A DNA stretch of 64,000 bases from Trichaptum fuscoviolaceum (lineage: Eukaryota; Basidiomycota; Agaricomycetes; Hymenochaetales; Trichaptaceae), in NCBI GenBank assembly GCA_910574455.1, contig CAJSYZ010000004.1, positions 310,001 to 374,000 on the forward strand, read 5' to 3'. Shown here piece after piece: positions 45,600 through 56,704 of the stretch (the stretch's first letter is position 1; each line of letters starts with the position of its first letter). The translations under genes and the position numbers were made by a program. The notes beneath the pieces were generated by a model, which saw only the letters and a program-made list of their open reading frames with translations, did not search any database and was not told where the DNA came from.

Positions 45600-45994
45600 C
45601 TGAGGGACCGTGACACTGATGCACTGATTTCTACTTATTGTCTTAAATTACTTGTGGAAATGAAGTAATTCTGGAACCTCTTACGCACTTACACGCTTGA
45701 GTACTGCAAACCGACAGACAAAAAAGTCTGCTTATATGATTAAATGATGAATTACTTATGGAATGAACTACTTGAACCCCTTACAAACTTATACACTTGA
45801 GCACTGCAATTCGAATGCCAGAAAAAAACTTCTGATATGCTTGAATGCTGAAGACTGAATGCCTGAAGTACTGATTTAAGTCGACGGCACTGATTTCAGC
45901 AGGCCCCTTCCTGAATAATGAAACCACATGCCTGAAATCAGTAAATCAGTAGAATTTCACTTCCCAGGGCTTCAGTAAATTTCAGACCGTTTAA
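45600..45994. repeat. right subterminal repeats of the large transposon
   Basis: Two copies of a roughly 110-bp block start near 45645 and 45755 (AATTACTT.TGGAA.GAA..., ...CTTA.ACACTTGAG.ACTGCAA). Then come ACTGATTT, CTGAAATCAGTAAATCAGTAG and TTCAGTAAATTTCAG words. These are inverted relatives of the left subterminal words. Confidence 0.6.
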
Positions 45995-46028
45995 GTAACC
46001 TTAAGTGAAAAAGAAGATTCCCTGATGA
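45995..46028 (-). repeat. right terminal inverted repeat of the large transposon
   Basis: Read on the minus strand it starts CATCAGGGAA and then shows CT, CTTTTT, CTTAAGG and ACT, matching the left end at 20686-20718. Confidence 0.75.
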
Positions 46029-46079
46029 ACCGTCCACGCACCTCTTCCTGTCTTCTGCGGACATACTACGCAACTGGCA

Positions 46080-46545
46080 GCTCACTCCAAAGGACTGAGG
46101 ATGCATGCGCGAATCGTGGCATCCTCGTACGCACGCTCGGAGTTTGCTACTACGACAAGATTATGTACTCGCATGCGACTATTATTCAAAGTTTCAGAGA
46201 CGTCGTATTGGTGCTTGGTACGAGGGTCAGAGTGGGGATGGATGCGCTGGAGATGCATTGATAAAGTGTATGTATAATTTATATCAGAGTGTTCTGTACA
46301 CATTATTCTAGTGAGTGGCACCACTCACGATTGTTACCCCGAGCAGCACACGTTGAGCAGCACACGTTCCCCTGTGAGCGCTACGGTCAGAAAGACGCAT
46401 CGGCACACATCTGCAGATGCGGACCTTATCCTTTATGGGCGACGCTCATTCCACCGGTTGTCATGAATCCTCATATGATCAGTCGCTCGCAGCTCTGAAG
46501 CGGCGGCCCGACGAAGATCGTCCTGTGACATAGCTCGGCTGTCGG
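46080..46545 (+). pseudogene. relic of the duplicated unit, right of the transposon
   Basis: The stretch 46150-46235 matches 16740-16800 (CATTCAAAG..., then AGACACCGTATTGGTGCT-like). The stretch 46420-46475 (CCTTATCCTTTATGGGCGAC) matches 16835-16885 and, inverted, 59640-59590. No open frame spans it and the ancestral product is not recognised. Confidence 0.45.
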
Positions 46546-47189
46546 CTGTTCCTATACAGGGAGGCGGCAGAAACCATCTCAATCAACTCCCAATGATAAG
46601 CTGTAACATTACCAGCGCTAGTCGCCCAGAGCCTCATTTCCGTAATCGTCACCACTTGTCCTGGACATAGCTCGTCTACCTTATAGTATCACTTAAAACT
46701 CTCTGTGAGTCAAAGTACCTTCACCGTTATCTGCCTGCTACTATCGTTTCCTTCTTTGGCCTAGTAGTAGTCATTCTTCATGCCTGTGGTCACGCCTTCA
46801 AGTTCCGGGCGGACCGACGTATATCATCTTGTGACAGTTCTTCATTCCAGAGAGGTCTTAGTGATCGACCGGGTATCGCTAGCGGTAGTCGTGCACTCGC
46901 TTTGACCTCACTTCTTGCACGAGACGCAGCGGATACACCTCATTCGGTGACGGGTCCTCTGCCAATTTTTACTTCGTGTTTGTTCTCCGGTCTCATCCGC
47001 GTATAAACCAATGGCCTTCCTACTAGTACGTCATTCATTTCCAATTTCATAAATGACCGTGACCGTGGTCCGATGCGCTCCGAGTCCTCCTCATACATTT
47101 TTTTCGGAACAGTGTCGATGGTCGCTCATGTGATGTGTATGCATCTCTGTGGAATTAATGGTAATCTCGGCGCGCAATTTAGTTCTCTC
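46546..47189. other. intergenic stretch, nothing recognised
   Basis: No coding frame of note. Short matches to the CCGATGTAGATCATCCTGTGACA stretch of 16928-16950 appear near 46515-46540 and 46815-46845, so this is probably more duplicated-unit debris. Confidence 0.3.
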
Positions 47190-47312
47190 TCGATGAACAT
47201 TCCGACAAACCAAAAATGGGTCTGAGTCTCAGACCACACCTTCCAGAATAATCAATCGCCTATAAAGCAAGCACTACCTCCATTTCTGAGTGCCCACTTT
47301 TTTTTTTCGAAG
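47190..47312 (+). promoter_or_regulatory. probable promoter of the carboxylesterase gene
   Basis: A TATAAA box at 47261-47266 lies 47 nt before the ATG, followed by a T-rich run. The block 47190-47270 recurs, inverted, at 59331-59440 with the same core (GGGTCTGAGTCTC.GACCACAC, AATCAATCGCC), where no esterase gene remains. Confidence 0.55.
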
Positions 47313-49816
47313 ATGCACGCGCGTTTACTCCCCGGCGTCTCGATCTTTGCTATCCTGGTCTTAGGCTTGTTGCCTGTGATCCAGGCCATATCGACTCCGG
47401 CCGTAACTGTCAACCTCGGGTACGCAACGTACCAGGGCACGTTCAACTCCTCGGCGAACACAACGAAGTTTCTAGGAATCCGCTATGCCGCACCTCCTGT
47501 CGGTGAGTCTTTCAATTTGTCACCTCATCTCATCTCTTCTCTCACGGTACTGATATTCGACATTCGATATCCAAAAGGAAATCTGAGGTTCCAAGCTCCT
47601 GCACCGCCGGCGAAGACGTCTGGGATCCAGTTAGCGGACACACAGCCGCCCGCGTGTCCCAAAGCGAGCCAAGGGAAAAACTCTACGACGCCATTCCGGG
47701 GCCTGTCGAAAAGAGACTCAGCGCCGATTGAGGACTGTTTGTTCCTGAAGTGCGTCGACGGCTTTTATTCATCTTTGTCACAGTTGGATCTGGACTGCTT
47801 ACTTTAACTCTAAAACCTAGTGTCTTTGTTTCCGGTCCGATTGACCGTCAAGCAAAATTGCCTGTTGTGCTGTGGATTCATGGCGGAGGGTCAGTGAATA
47901 TTACGCATACTGTTGCTCGAATTACTGCTCATAGTAATGCCTTCATCCAGCTATGTTGGGGGTAGGTCTAATGGTAGTAGTGCCGTTACGAACGGGGAGG
48001 ACCTGATAACCGAAGCGGGAGGAGGCATTGTTGCGGTTTCGCTGGAATACCGCCTGGGAGTCTTTGGTCAGTGGTAGCCCTTCCTTGCAGAGTTTTCTTC
48101 GATCTAATCTGCGAGAATTCTATTTCGCGTACTTCTCGACCTGGATAGGCTTCCTGGCCGGACGCGAAGTGAAGCAGAAGGGTGCACTGAATGCTGGTTT
48201 GCGTGAGTAACTAGACTCTGTTTACACTCCCCAGTCACTAGCGGCTTACGGTTTTGTTTTCACAGTGGATCAGCAGTTCGCGCTCAAATGGATACAGAAG
48301 AATGTATGCATCCCCCCGTGATTACCTTTCTCTTTCTTTCGGCTGCTGACTGGCAAATCGCGAAATGTTGTAGATACACCTCTTTGGCGGCGACCCGCGC
48401 CGCGTGACGATCTGGGGCGAGTCAGCCGGCGCCGGGTCTGTCATCCAGCACATGATAGCGCACGGAGGGAATACGCAGCCGCCGCTCTTCCATGCTGCAA
48501 TGACGAGCTCGACATTCTTGCCGTCGCAGTATAAGTATGACGATCCTGTTCCTGAGGTAAGAAGTCAAATATCCAGGTTCATATCATGCAGGTATCATGG
48601 CTATATGAACTTACCCTGGTGTTAGAGTCTTTATTCTCAGCTGGCTCAAATGCTTGGGTGAGAAATTCCGACCTGTGATGATACTCTTTTCTGTCACGGT
48701 GCTGAACTGAAGACCTGCAGGTGCGCAGACGCAAAGGACACCTTCGCGTGCCTCGTCAATGTGAATGCCACTGACCTCCAAATCGCGAACGTGGCGATCA
48801 ACAACGAAGGCTTCTACGGGACATTCGTCATGGTCCCTGTCATCGACGGCGACCTCATCATCGAGCGCCCGCTGCAAACAATCTCGCGCGGGAGGCTCAA
48901 TGGGGTACGTGTGCTTCCAAGTTCTCTAAAACAATATAACAAGACATGATCTGGCGCTGATGCTCCACTCGTTCAAAGCACGTATTACTGTCTGCGACGA
49001 ACACTTTCGAAGGACGGATCTTTGTCAATGAGACAATCGTGGCGAACCAGACTGTGGCTGAATATATCTCGCAGCTGATGCCGCAGTTCACGGAGCGGGA
49101 GGTAGAGCAGGCTGCGAAGGCCTACGCCAACATCGGGTCGGACGATGTGTTGGATCAGGCTATCGCTATCATGGGGGAATGTGTGTATCCTCTCTTTCTA
49201 GATTTCCTCTGGAGGAGCTAATTTGCTTAATTACACTTGTACATAGCTATTTTTATCTGCCCTACGTACTTCCTTCTGGACGCATTCCCGGGGCGCTCTT
49301 ACAAGGTTGGAAGACAAGCTCGCATATTAGATCCGTAAACGTCTACTTACATACTAAAATGTCTCATACAGGCCGAACTCGCGGTTCCTCCTGGAAATCA
49401 TGGAGTGGATATCCCATACTACTTCTCCGGGACTACGTGAGCTACTCTGCTGTGCCAAGGATCCCCCTTCTGACTATTTGCGTTTCTCCTTCAAAGTACG
49501 CCTGCATACAATAGCACGCAGCTCCGAGCGTCATTCGCAGGTGCCTTCATGTCGATCGTGCGGTCCTCCGACCCGAACGTGCATCCCCCTGTTCCGGATA
49601 TCATCACGCCGCGATGGAGAACATTTGCCTCTGGTCGGACGGAGATGCTGTTCAATGTGACCGAGAGTGGCGAAGCGGATATCAGGCCTATTAGCACGGA
49701 TCCGGCACTGCTGCGGCGATGCGCGTAAGCACCGTTTTATTGAGCGAGGCTGGTCATAGATGCTGATGTCTGAATGTAGATTTTGGAAGAGCGTCGCTGC
49801 TTCTATTCCACAGTAG
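47313..49816 (+). CDS. secreted type-B carboxylesterase/lipase
   Basis: An alpha/beta-hydrolase that should cleave carboxylic esters outside the cell. The signal peptide is MHARLLPGVSIFAILVLGLL ending in VIQA. Family motifs join across about a dozen short introns: FLGIRYAAPPV, EDCLFLNVFVSGP, WIHGGG (oxyanion hole), GIVAVSLEYRLGVFGF, LDQQFALKWIQKN, IHLFGGDPRRVTIWGESAG (nucleophile Ser), LINERP-like VPVIDGDLIIERP, CPTYFLLDAFPG, PPGNHGVDIPYYF (catalytic His) and a C-terminal SDPNVHPPVPDIITPRW. All exon joins I checked stay in frame and the stop is at 49814-49816, so the gene looks complete. It lies just outside the right end of the large transposon. Substrate cannot be inferred. Confidence 0.85.
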
Positions 49817-50680
49817 AGCGGACATATGAATCGGTGGTCACCACAGCCGGAATCATTTGGATGGTGAGTACCCCTGAAGTACTCTTTCGTGAGCGCAGAT
49901 TATAATAATCTTTGTTAACTCGGTGGTATATATGTAGGGTTGTGAAATGAGCAAAATTAAGGTGGTTATTTGGACGGAAAATGTTAAATCATCAACACAA
50001 TCAAAATACTTAAACACTTAAATTCAGACCTTTCTTCTGAGTGCAGATTACATAAAACAAATAGAGGGGTGTAAGAGAGGAATGTGCCAGTGCCGTTGCG
50101 AGAACGCCGGTGAGTGATGCGCAATGAGCATCAACACTCTATGCGGATCTCCGGGTATACTCCGTTCGACCTTCCGCCTGAGCCATAGACTTAGCATGGG
50201 ACAGTACCTGTGAAGGAATAGCACGGCCCACAATGTCAGAGCTACGGTCTACCCGTAGGTCATTTGTGAGAAGTATGGAAGGAATATCTGGAAGAAAGCA
50301 GATGTACATATAATGCACTTCATTTATTGTGGATTTAAGTGATCGAGTTGAGAGCCATACCCAATGTATGTATATTGTACTGTATAACCCCGATATCCGA
50401 CTTTGATTACTCACCCAGCTTGTTTTTATCGAGGCCAGGCCTGCGACTTTGTTCCCGCTACCCCTTGGGTAGCTGGGTATTCTTAGGGTATGCAACCGTG
50501 TCCAGCGCCCGCCAAAAGTCAAATGGTCACGTTTTTCTGCCTTATTTGGGGGGTTCTTGGATATATATGGGCAGATTTCGATATATAAGTCTTTTTTGCT
50601 CACATGACAATGACAAAGATGTGCAGGTTATGTAAAGTAATGTCTCGGGTGTTTCCGAGACACCGCAGCAGTCCTCGCCA
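49817..50680. other. intergenic stretch with transposon debris
   Basis: No gene was seen. A 38-bp block at 50406-50443 (TCACCCAGCTTGTTTTTATC core) is identical to 53126-53163. TTCCCGCTACCCC at about 50451 recurs near 52549. These blocks bracket the exportin-2 relic. Confidence 0.5.
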
Positions 50681-50837
50681 TCGTCGCCAACGCTGGCCTA
50701 ATCTCTTTCTTGGCTTTCTTGTACGTCGGACTCACGTATTAACACTCCTAATGGCGACGCGTCCTTGTGAGTTTCTTATTGATTCCTCTTTTACCTATCC
50801 TACATGTTCATGACATTGCTAATGTTTTGTGTTTTTG

Positions 50838-52412
50838 TCAATCTTCTACGACTTGACCTGCCAGGATCTGCCGCCCGCCTTTGAAGACTTGCACTCCGCT
50901 TTCTTTGCTCTCCTCCTTCAGCTCATACTCAATGTCTCCCAAGACCGTTCGGTGCGGCTCGTAGCCAGTGTCTATCTCAAGAACACGATCAAACGGCGAT
51001 GGGAGGATGAGGACTCGCCTTTGGCCTACGCAGGGAAGACGCAGCTGAAGGGTCAGCTGGTCCCTGCAATGATCGCGCTTTTGAGTCCAGTGGACAAGAC
51101 ATTACGAGCGCAGGTTGCGGAGGCCGTGTCCATTCTCGTCCAGCACAATTTCCCCGAGCAGTGGCCAGATCTCATCGATCGGCTTGTCTTTCACTCTCGC
51201 CCGAAGCTGCAAATTATTCAACAATCGTCACTGTTCTCGAAACTGCCGCTCGATCTTCGCACCTTGGCGTTCTGAAATACGCTCGGACTTGCTTTACACA
51301 ATGATCAACTTTGCCGCTTCTCGAGCACCTTCCTCCAAATCTTCGAACACACACCGCTAACAATCTTCTGAATGGATTGGGAACTGAAGCGATGCACAGG
51401 CTCAGGTCATGCTTCTGTCATTCTTCTACGACTTGATGTGCCAGGATGTGCCGCCCACCTTTGAAGACTCGCACTCCGCTTTCTTTGGCGACGAGCAGGG
51501 AGTGCTCACCAAGTTCCTTACTTGGGACCTCGAGAACATGCGCGGTGATCCCAACGATTCGACTCCCTCTTTCCTCACCCAAATCAAAACTTCGCTTTTC
51601 GAGCTCGCCACGCTTTATACGCATCGATACCCGGAGGCCCTCTCGTCTTCGAATACCGTACCGGCCACAACTCTGTGGGGACATCTCGGTGGAGGTCAGA
51701 GATGTGGGATAGCATGTGACGGGCTGGTCAGTCAGGGACTACGCTTCCTCAGCACGGTCATTCGATCAGGAAACTACAAGGCGACGCTATCGGAAAGGGA
51801 GATGATTAAGGTTGTGATCAATGGCGTAGTTGTCCCCAATGTCACATTACGAGGTGCGCAAACTTCTTCTTTCATCGCGCTCATCTTTTTACTGATATTA
51901 TCTTGACCTGCAGAACACGAAGTGGAGCAATTTGAGGACGATCCTCTGGAGTATGTCCGAGTCGCCCTTTCTTTCGCGGCGTCTTCTTGGTCCAGCGGGT
52001 TGACTGCGGAGGGAACCACGTGGCGACAAACTGCGGCCGATGTCCTCCGTGCACTCGTTGCCTCAGGTTTCGAGACTGAGACGACGGAAGTCGTCTTGAC
52101 GCTAATAGGGAACAGACCGGAGAATTACAACAGGAAGGGAGACGAGGAGAGCTGGAAGAGGAAGGATGAGAGTGTGTACCTGTTCATGGCGGGGCAATTG
52201 TTGGTGCAGCCGCTCAGGTGAGTGATGCAAATCGTTCTGGAGGAACAGTGAATAATTTTGAGGATCTATAGCAAGGTGTTACAAGCACGAATGGTGCATA
52301 TCGTGCAGTTCTTCTCGCAACATGTGCACGAGGACCTACAAGCCGATTAGAACTCCGTACATCCAATTCTCCAGGTTGATGTGATTTGCTTTTTGTACCC
52401 CTTCCGAAATCA
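50838..52412 (+). pseudogene. exportin-2 (CSE1/CAS) pseudogene, rearranged
   Basis: CSE1 recycles importin-alpha from the nucleus. Pieces recognised: LILNVSQDRSVRLVASVYLK, AMIALLSPVDKTLRAQVAEA and FPEQWPDLIDRLV (N-terminal HEAT repeats); then FYDLMCQDVPPTFEDSHSAF, TPSFLTQIKTSLFELATLY, LVSQGLRFLSTVIRSGNYKA, VVVPNVTLRG; then EQFEDDPLEYVRVAL, and, after a stop at about 52347, VHPILQVDVICFLYPFRNQ. The start of the copy is abnormal: a FYDLTCQDLPPAFEDLHSAF segment that belongs in the middle is found at about 50840, directly before the N-terminal repeats, and again in its proper place near 51425. The C-terminal half is absent. It cannot make a working exportin. Confidence 0.8.
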
Positions 52413-52479
52413 GGTGTGTAATTATAACATAATAGAATTTTGTATGTACGGATGTAAAGAAAAAATGTTTTTTCTCTCT

Positions 52480-53163
52480 AACAATAACCTCACACCCATC
52501 CACGGGTAGCGGGCTCTGCTGTGAGGAACTCGCAGCCACTAACTGCTTGTTCCCGCTACCCCTAGCGGGTTCTAAAGGCGTACTGATTGTCACTTTTTTC
52601 AGTCAAAACCTTATTTATCACGTGAATATCATGTGCCTTTAGTCTAGGCCGGCCTTTCGGTAAATACAAAGTGCCGAACTTAGGTTCACTTACAAGTTAC
52701 TTAAATTGCTTACAATGGATGTATTAAGTTAATTAAGTTTACTTAAGTCCAATTGAGCTCAAATAGCACAGTCTCCGTGTCCGGGTTGCGCGAGCGAAGC
52801 GAGCGCGGCGGACAAGGATGCCGCACAGCTTCCTTTTCACATAAAATATCTTGTATAAATTATAATCACTAAATTGGTACTTACAAGTTACTTATATCAA
52901 TATATGGTCTCTGTGCGACTCGGTGTCCGAGAACGGGGGCGCGAGCAAAGCGAGCGCGCCGGACGAGGACGCGGACGGCCTCCTTTTTTTTGCATAAAAA
53001 AGACTCTTATAACTTATAATCATTGTCACATATGTATATATAAGAAATTTATACATTCTAAAATGTAATAGAACTACCCAACATTGGTAGCGGGCTCTGC
53101 TGTGCACCCACAGCGTTCGCAAATAATTACTCACCCAGCTTGTTTTTATCGAGGCCAGGCCTG
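52480..53163. repeat. repeat cluster, probable transposon remains
   Basis: Two imperfect direct copies of a block of about 150-190 bp (52685-52870 and 52879-53030) share ACTTACAAGTTACTTA, a GCGAGCGAAGCGAGCGCG-like core, and a T-rich then TATAAT-rich end. The word TAGCGGGCTCTGCTGTG occurs near 52507 and 53088. The 38-bp block at 53126-53163 repeats 50406-50443. No coding capacity was seen. Confidence 0.6.
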
Positions 53164-53269
53164 AACCGTTCCGTGAGACTCCTCACACTCCCCAGCTCCC
53201 ATATCATCGAGTGGGACTACTATAAAACCCTTGCACACAGATATCACTGCAACGTGAACTCCAGTAATC

Positions 53270-55290
53270 CGGAGCCGATACGATATGGTGCACGGCAGCT
53301 TGGACAATGAAGAAACGCCAACAGAAACTATGCAGTGTAGCTTTACGTAAAGCACAAATGAAATCGCTGCGTTGACTCTGAGCCACTCGTCACCCATCCT
53401 TTGTTCTCCCCAGATACCTTCAGTTAAAAAGGAACGCCGACAAATGACGCGGTTAGGTACGTTGAAGCAACAACTTTCAATCGTTCATATTCTCATGCTT
53501 TCAAGAATAATATGGCCGGTTCTCTCATTTCGACCACCGATGATTTAAATCATGAGGATAACCCTCTCGAAACCGTTCGTGCAGATGAGTGGAAGGACGA
53601 TTACAAAGGGCGAGTACTTCCTTTCATGCATCACTGCTTAGTGATATTCCAATACTAAGACTGCTCAACAGTGATACGGCTCTGGGCAAGCATAGTAGTA
53701 GAGATTTGACTCTAACAACGACGACACTCTCGAGAGAGCTTTCCAGTGGCCATAATCCCCCTCCTACCCCAAGTGCGCACTCTAATTCCGCGGCGAGCCA
53801 ATTCCCACCGTCTTTCATTCTCGAGCCACCTTCAAAGACCTTCCGGATGAGCTCATTGCCCTTTCCGTGCAATACGCCGTCGGCTTGTCGTTCAAGCCCT
53901 TACGCCAGCTGTACTCCCTCATGCTTGTCTGCCGCAGACTTGCGGTCATCGTGCGGAACGCACCGCGTGCATGGGCGAAAGTCGAACTGAACACCTTCAT
54001 GAGCCAGTGGTCTATCAAGACAATTGTTCAGAGGAGCGGCACCCTCAGCCTCGAAGTCATGATAGCCAACTCGATATGCTATCCACTGATAGACGCCAAA
54101 TATGCAGGCATCGTGCATGCGCTATTCTCATGCAGCCACAGGTGGGAGAGTGTCAAGTTCTATATCTCGGAAGTCTCTGCAAGATTCATCCGCGCGCACT
54201 ACCCGAGCCTGACGCTTCCTCGCGCAGACAGTGTGACGTTCGGGCACGATGAACGCGACTCCGACATCGGCACATGGACCTCCTGGCTCAGTAAGAACTG
54301 GAATATGCCAAACATAAGGAATCTGAACTGTTCCGCAAGCACTCCCCCGCCCCCCTTGATCTCTGCCTCGAAACTGAGAGAGTGTTCTCTGGAAATAGGA
54401 AGCTGCGAGATCTCTAGCGTGCTATCTTTCTTAGCGTCTACGCCCAGGATGTCGTTACTGGTAATTGTGGACTTTGACCTGTACGATTCTCCCACAAATC
54501 CATACACGAACTCCGATCTTCCAAATGTAGTGCTTCCTAAACTCGGTTACCTTATGCTGGAGTTGCACACCATCGACGCACGTACCCTTCATAGGTTCCT
54601 CAACGCCATTTCATGCCCAACCCTTGATGAGTTCTGTCTCTACTTGACTTTTGACTGCGTCGGACAAGTTAAGCAGCATCGCGCCCGCGCGGCGTTCCGT
54701 GAAGTGGCCCAGCACTTGCGAAACCATCGATTTCCTGCCCTAGAAACATTCACTTTCGAAGTGGCCCCTATCCATCCACGTTTCTCCGATGACGATAATG
54801 CCGGTGGACTCCAGCCGGGAGATAGCGTTCCTTCGACTGGGTATCACTTGATGAAGTTCTTCCCCGGCGATATATTCTGGCAATTGCCGAAGACAATAAA
54901 GAAGGTGAAACTCCGGAACATAGACTTCTACGACGACAGTCAGTACGATTATCGTGAGCATACATTGGCTGATCTCAGAAAATTGATCCTCAAGAAGTCC
55001 AGTTCAAAGCTAACCTCTGACGAGCACTTCTTTTCGAGGCTGTCAAGCGTCCTCAAAAGACTGGGTGTGAAGCTGGAGTGGTTCAGTCTCGAGCTGGACG
55101 ACGGAACTTTTGAGATGTATGAAAGTGATGAAGAAGGTGAAAGCGACGGCGAGGATGAAAGTGATGGAGGGGATGAAATTAAGGAGCTTCAGAAGGAAGA
55201 AGCAAAAGCAAGAATTGTACTGCAGCTTGCGGGAGTCCTGTAGCTGAAACGTGTGTAGAAGCAAGTAGCAAATGTTCTCCTTCCTCACAT
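53270..55290 (+). repeat. segmental duplication, copy 1 (partner 61866-63940)
   Basis: The whole F-box gene plus about 240 bp of upstream DNA is shared with 61866-63940 at high identity by eye. Upstream of the shared block the two copies differ. Confidence 0.85.
53512..55243 (+). CDS. F-box-like protein, paralog 1, N-terminal frameshift
   Basis: F-box proteins recruit substrates to SCF ubiquitin ligases. The start is the ATG of MAGSLISTTDDLNHED. A 62-nt intron with a GC donor (GG|GCGAGT) and a TACTAAG branch site leads to DTALGKHSSRDLTL, as in the intact paralog at 62102. Near 53800-53820 the frame slips by one relative to that paralog, so the F-box core (FKDLPDELIALSVQYAVGL there) is out of frame with the start. 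The remaining 458 codons are open: a LRR-like or beta-rich C-terminal region and an acidic tail (ESDGEDESDGGDE). Either this copy is dying or it uses a downstream start and lacks the F-box. Confidence 0.7.
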
Positions 55291-56704
55291 ACTTGTTATG
55301 TATGTAGTATATATGCCCTTATCAATTTCGCAGCTTAAATTAACAATTACAGAATCTGACAATGAAATTCTGTAGAGTTATTGATGCTCGTATCAGAAAC
55401 AGTGCAATATGATCAGCAACTTGAATATAGGGGAGTTTCTTACGAGTAAGTCAATGCTGGCCATATCAAGCCTTAAAGTACTCACTAGTCTTCTTGCCAC
55501 ACCCTTACACGCTGTACCACCCGTATCCACGCCCATCAGGAGGTGGAGTTGCGGCTAGCGGCCAAGGTAAAGGTGGTACAGTGCTTGAGTCCTGCTGCCC
55601 TACAATGCGTGTGCCCGGGACAGCGCAATGGAGTAGAATGTGTTCGTGCATTCTTAATCGATCTTGTTCTATAGGTATGTATGCGGCTGGGGGATCAGGG
55701 AGGAATTCGGCCAGGGGGGGATGGAGAAGGGGGTAAAAAGGAGTGGAAAGGCGTGGGTGCCATCAGTGATTATGTTGTAAAGTGCAATCATGTGAAAGTG
55801 CTAACATTGACAACATACTATAAAGAGTCTACGCAGTAGCTACGCGCATGATAACAAGGGAGTCCTATATAAGACATGCAACCTATAGTAGAGGTTCATC
55901 CGATACTTGCTTCGGAAATTTGAGCGGAGCTTGAAGCTATGTCACAGGAACCTTGCTAGCGCTCCCTCTTCAACTTCGTCCTCCATTCACCTACTACTAG
56001 TACGACGAAGTCAAGCAGACGCTACATAAATATTTCTAATCCGGGAGCTTCATCATAAATATGACAAGAATTCTAGCTGCATGCCTTTCAGTCGATAAAA
56101 TTATACCCGTGATGCAGGTGACCATGACTTGCCTTGAAATCGTGACCCACATGGCACATGCCCGATCCGTCTTCCACTTCGTAGACATTGACGTTTCCGT
56201 TTCAATGTCTTGCCTTCCGATAAAGCAAGCCAAGCTGCACTTGCTTCACTTACCTGGATAAGTACGAACGTTTGAGGAGAAAAAATGCCTTGGAAAGTTA
56301 AGAAGTCGCGAACTCGACGGCGGCTTCCTTACCTAGTCGGTGCGCATTCTCCGGAGTCTTTAATCCCAGTATCCCTTTGCGCATTCTGCGGTTTGACAGG
56401 ACTCAAACTCTCTTACTCTCTTAGTCCGATTGTATCCGTCATGCGCGAAGCAATTTGCGTCTCGTCAATCGCGCCCATCGGGCAAATTGAAATATCTGAT
56501 GACTCTGCCTGACGTAGCTGCCGCCAATCACCACAGGTCATCATTCGAGTAGGTACCTGAAGGTTCTTTACACGCGGTTTCATGCTGATTCTCTAGCAAT
56601 AATATAGTAAGGTATCTTCAATAATTAAGTAGTTCTCTAAAAGAAAATGTCATGCAAGTGCCGTAACTGCGAAATATTTCCATCCCCAGATATCAACAAT
56701 TCGA
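55244..56704. other. intergenic stretch, nothing firm
   Basis: Several short frames but none with recognisable features. A hydrophobic-rich frame near 56061-56261 is too short and isolated to call. The stretch ends at the stop codon of the minus-strand kinase. Confidence 0.3.

Larger units (their letters stand above)
20686..46028. mobile_element. 25.3-kb CACTA-like/Plavaka transposon with cargo genes
   Basis: An imperfect terminal inverted repeat starting CATCAGGGAA occurs at 20686 and, inverted, ends at 46028; about 28 of 34 positions agree. Both ends are followed inwards by subterminal repeats with CTGAAAT(C/T)AACTGA and CAGTAC/GTACTGA words, as expected for the CACTA group. Between the ends lies a full-length Plavaka-type transposase together with at least four other genes or gene fragments. 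The bases just outside are AA on both sides, which would fit a very short target duplication but proves nothing. Alternatively the two ends could belong to different, related elements. Plavaka assignment rests on the transposase; the extent is inference from the inverted repeats. Confidence 0.65.

Noticed and set aside
20686..46028. Interpretation of the 25-kb element as a Starship
   Set aside because: No tyrosine-recombinase captain gene is seen; the transposase is a DDE enzyme of the Plavaka type and the ends are inverted repeats.
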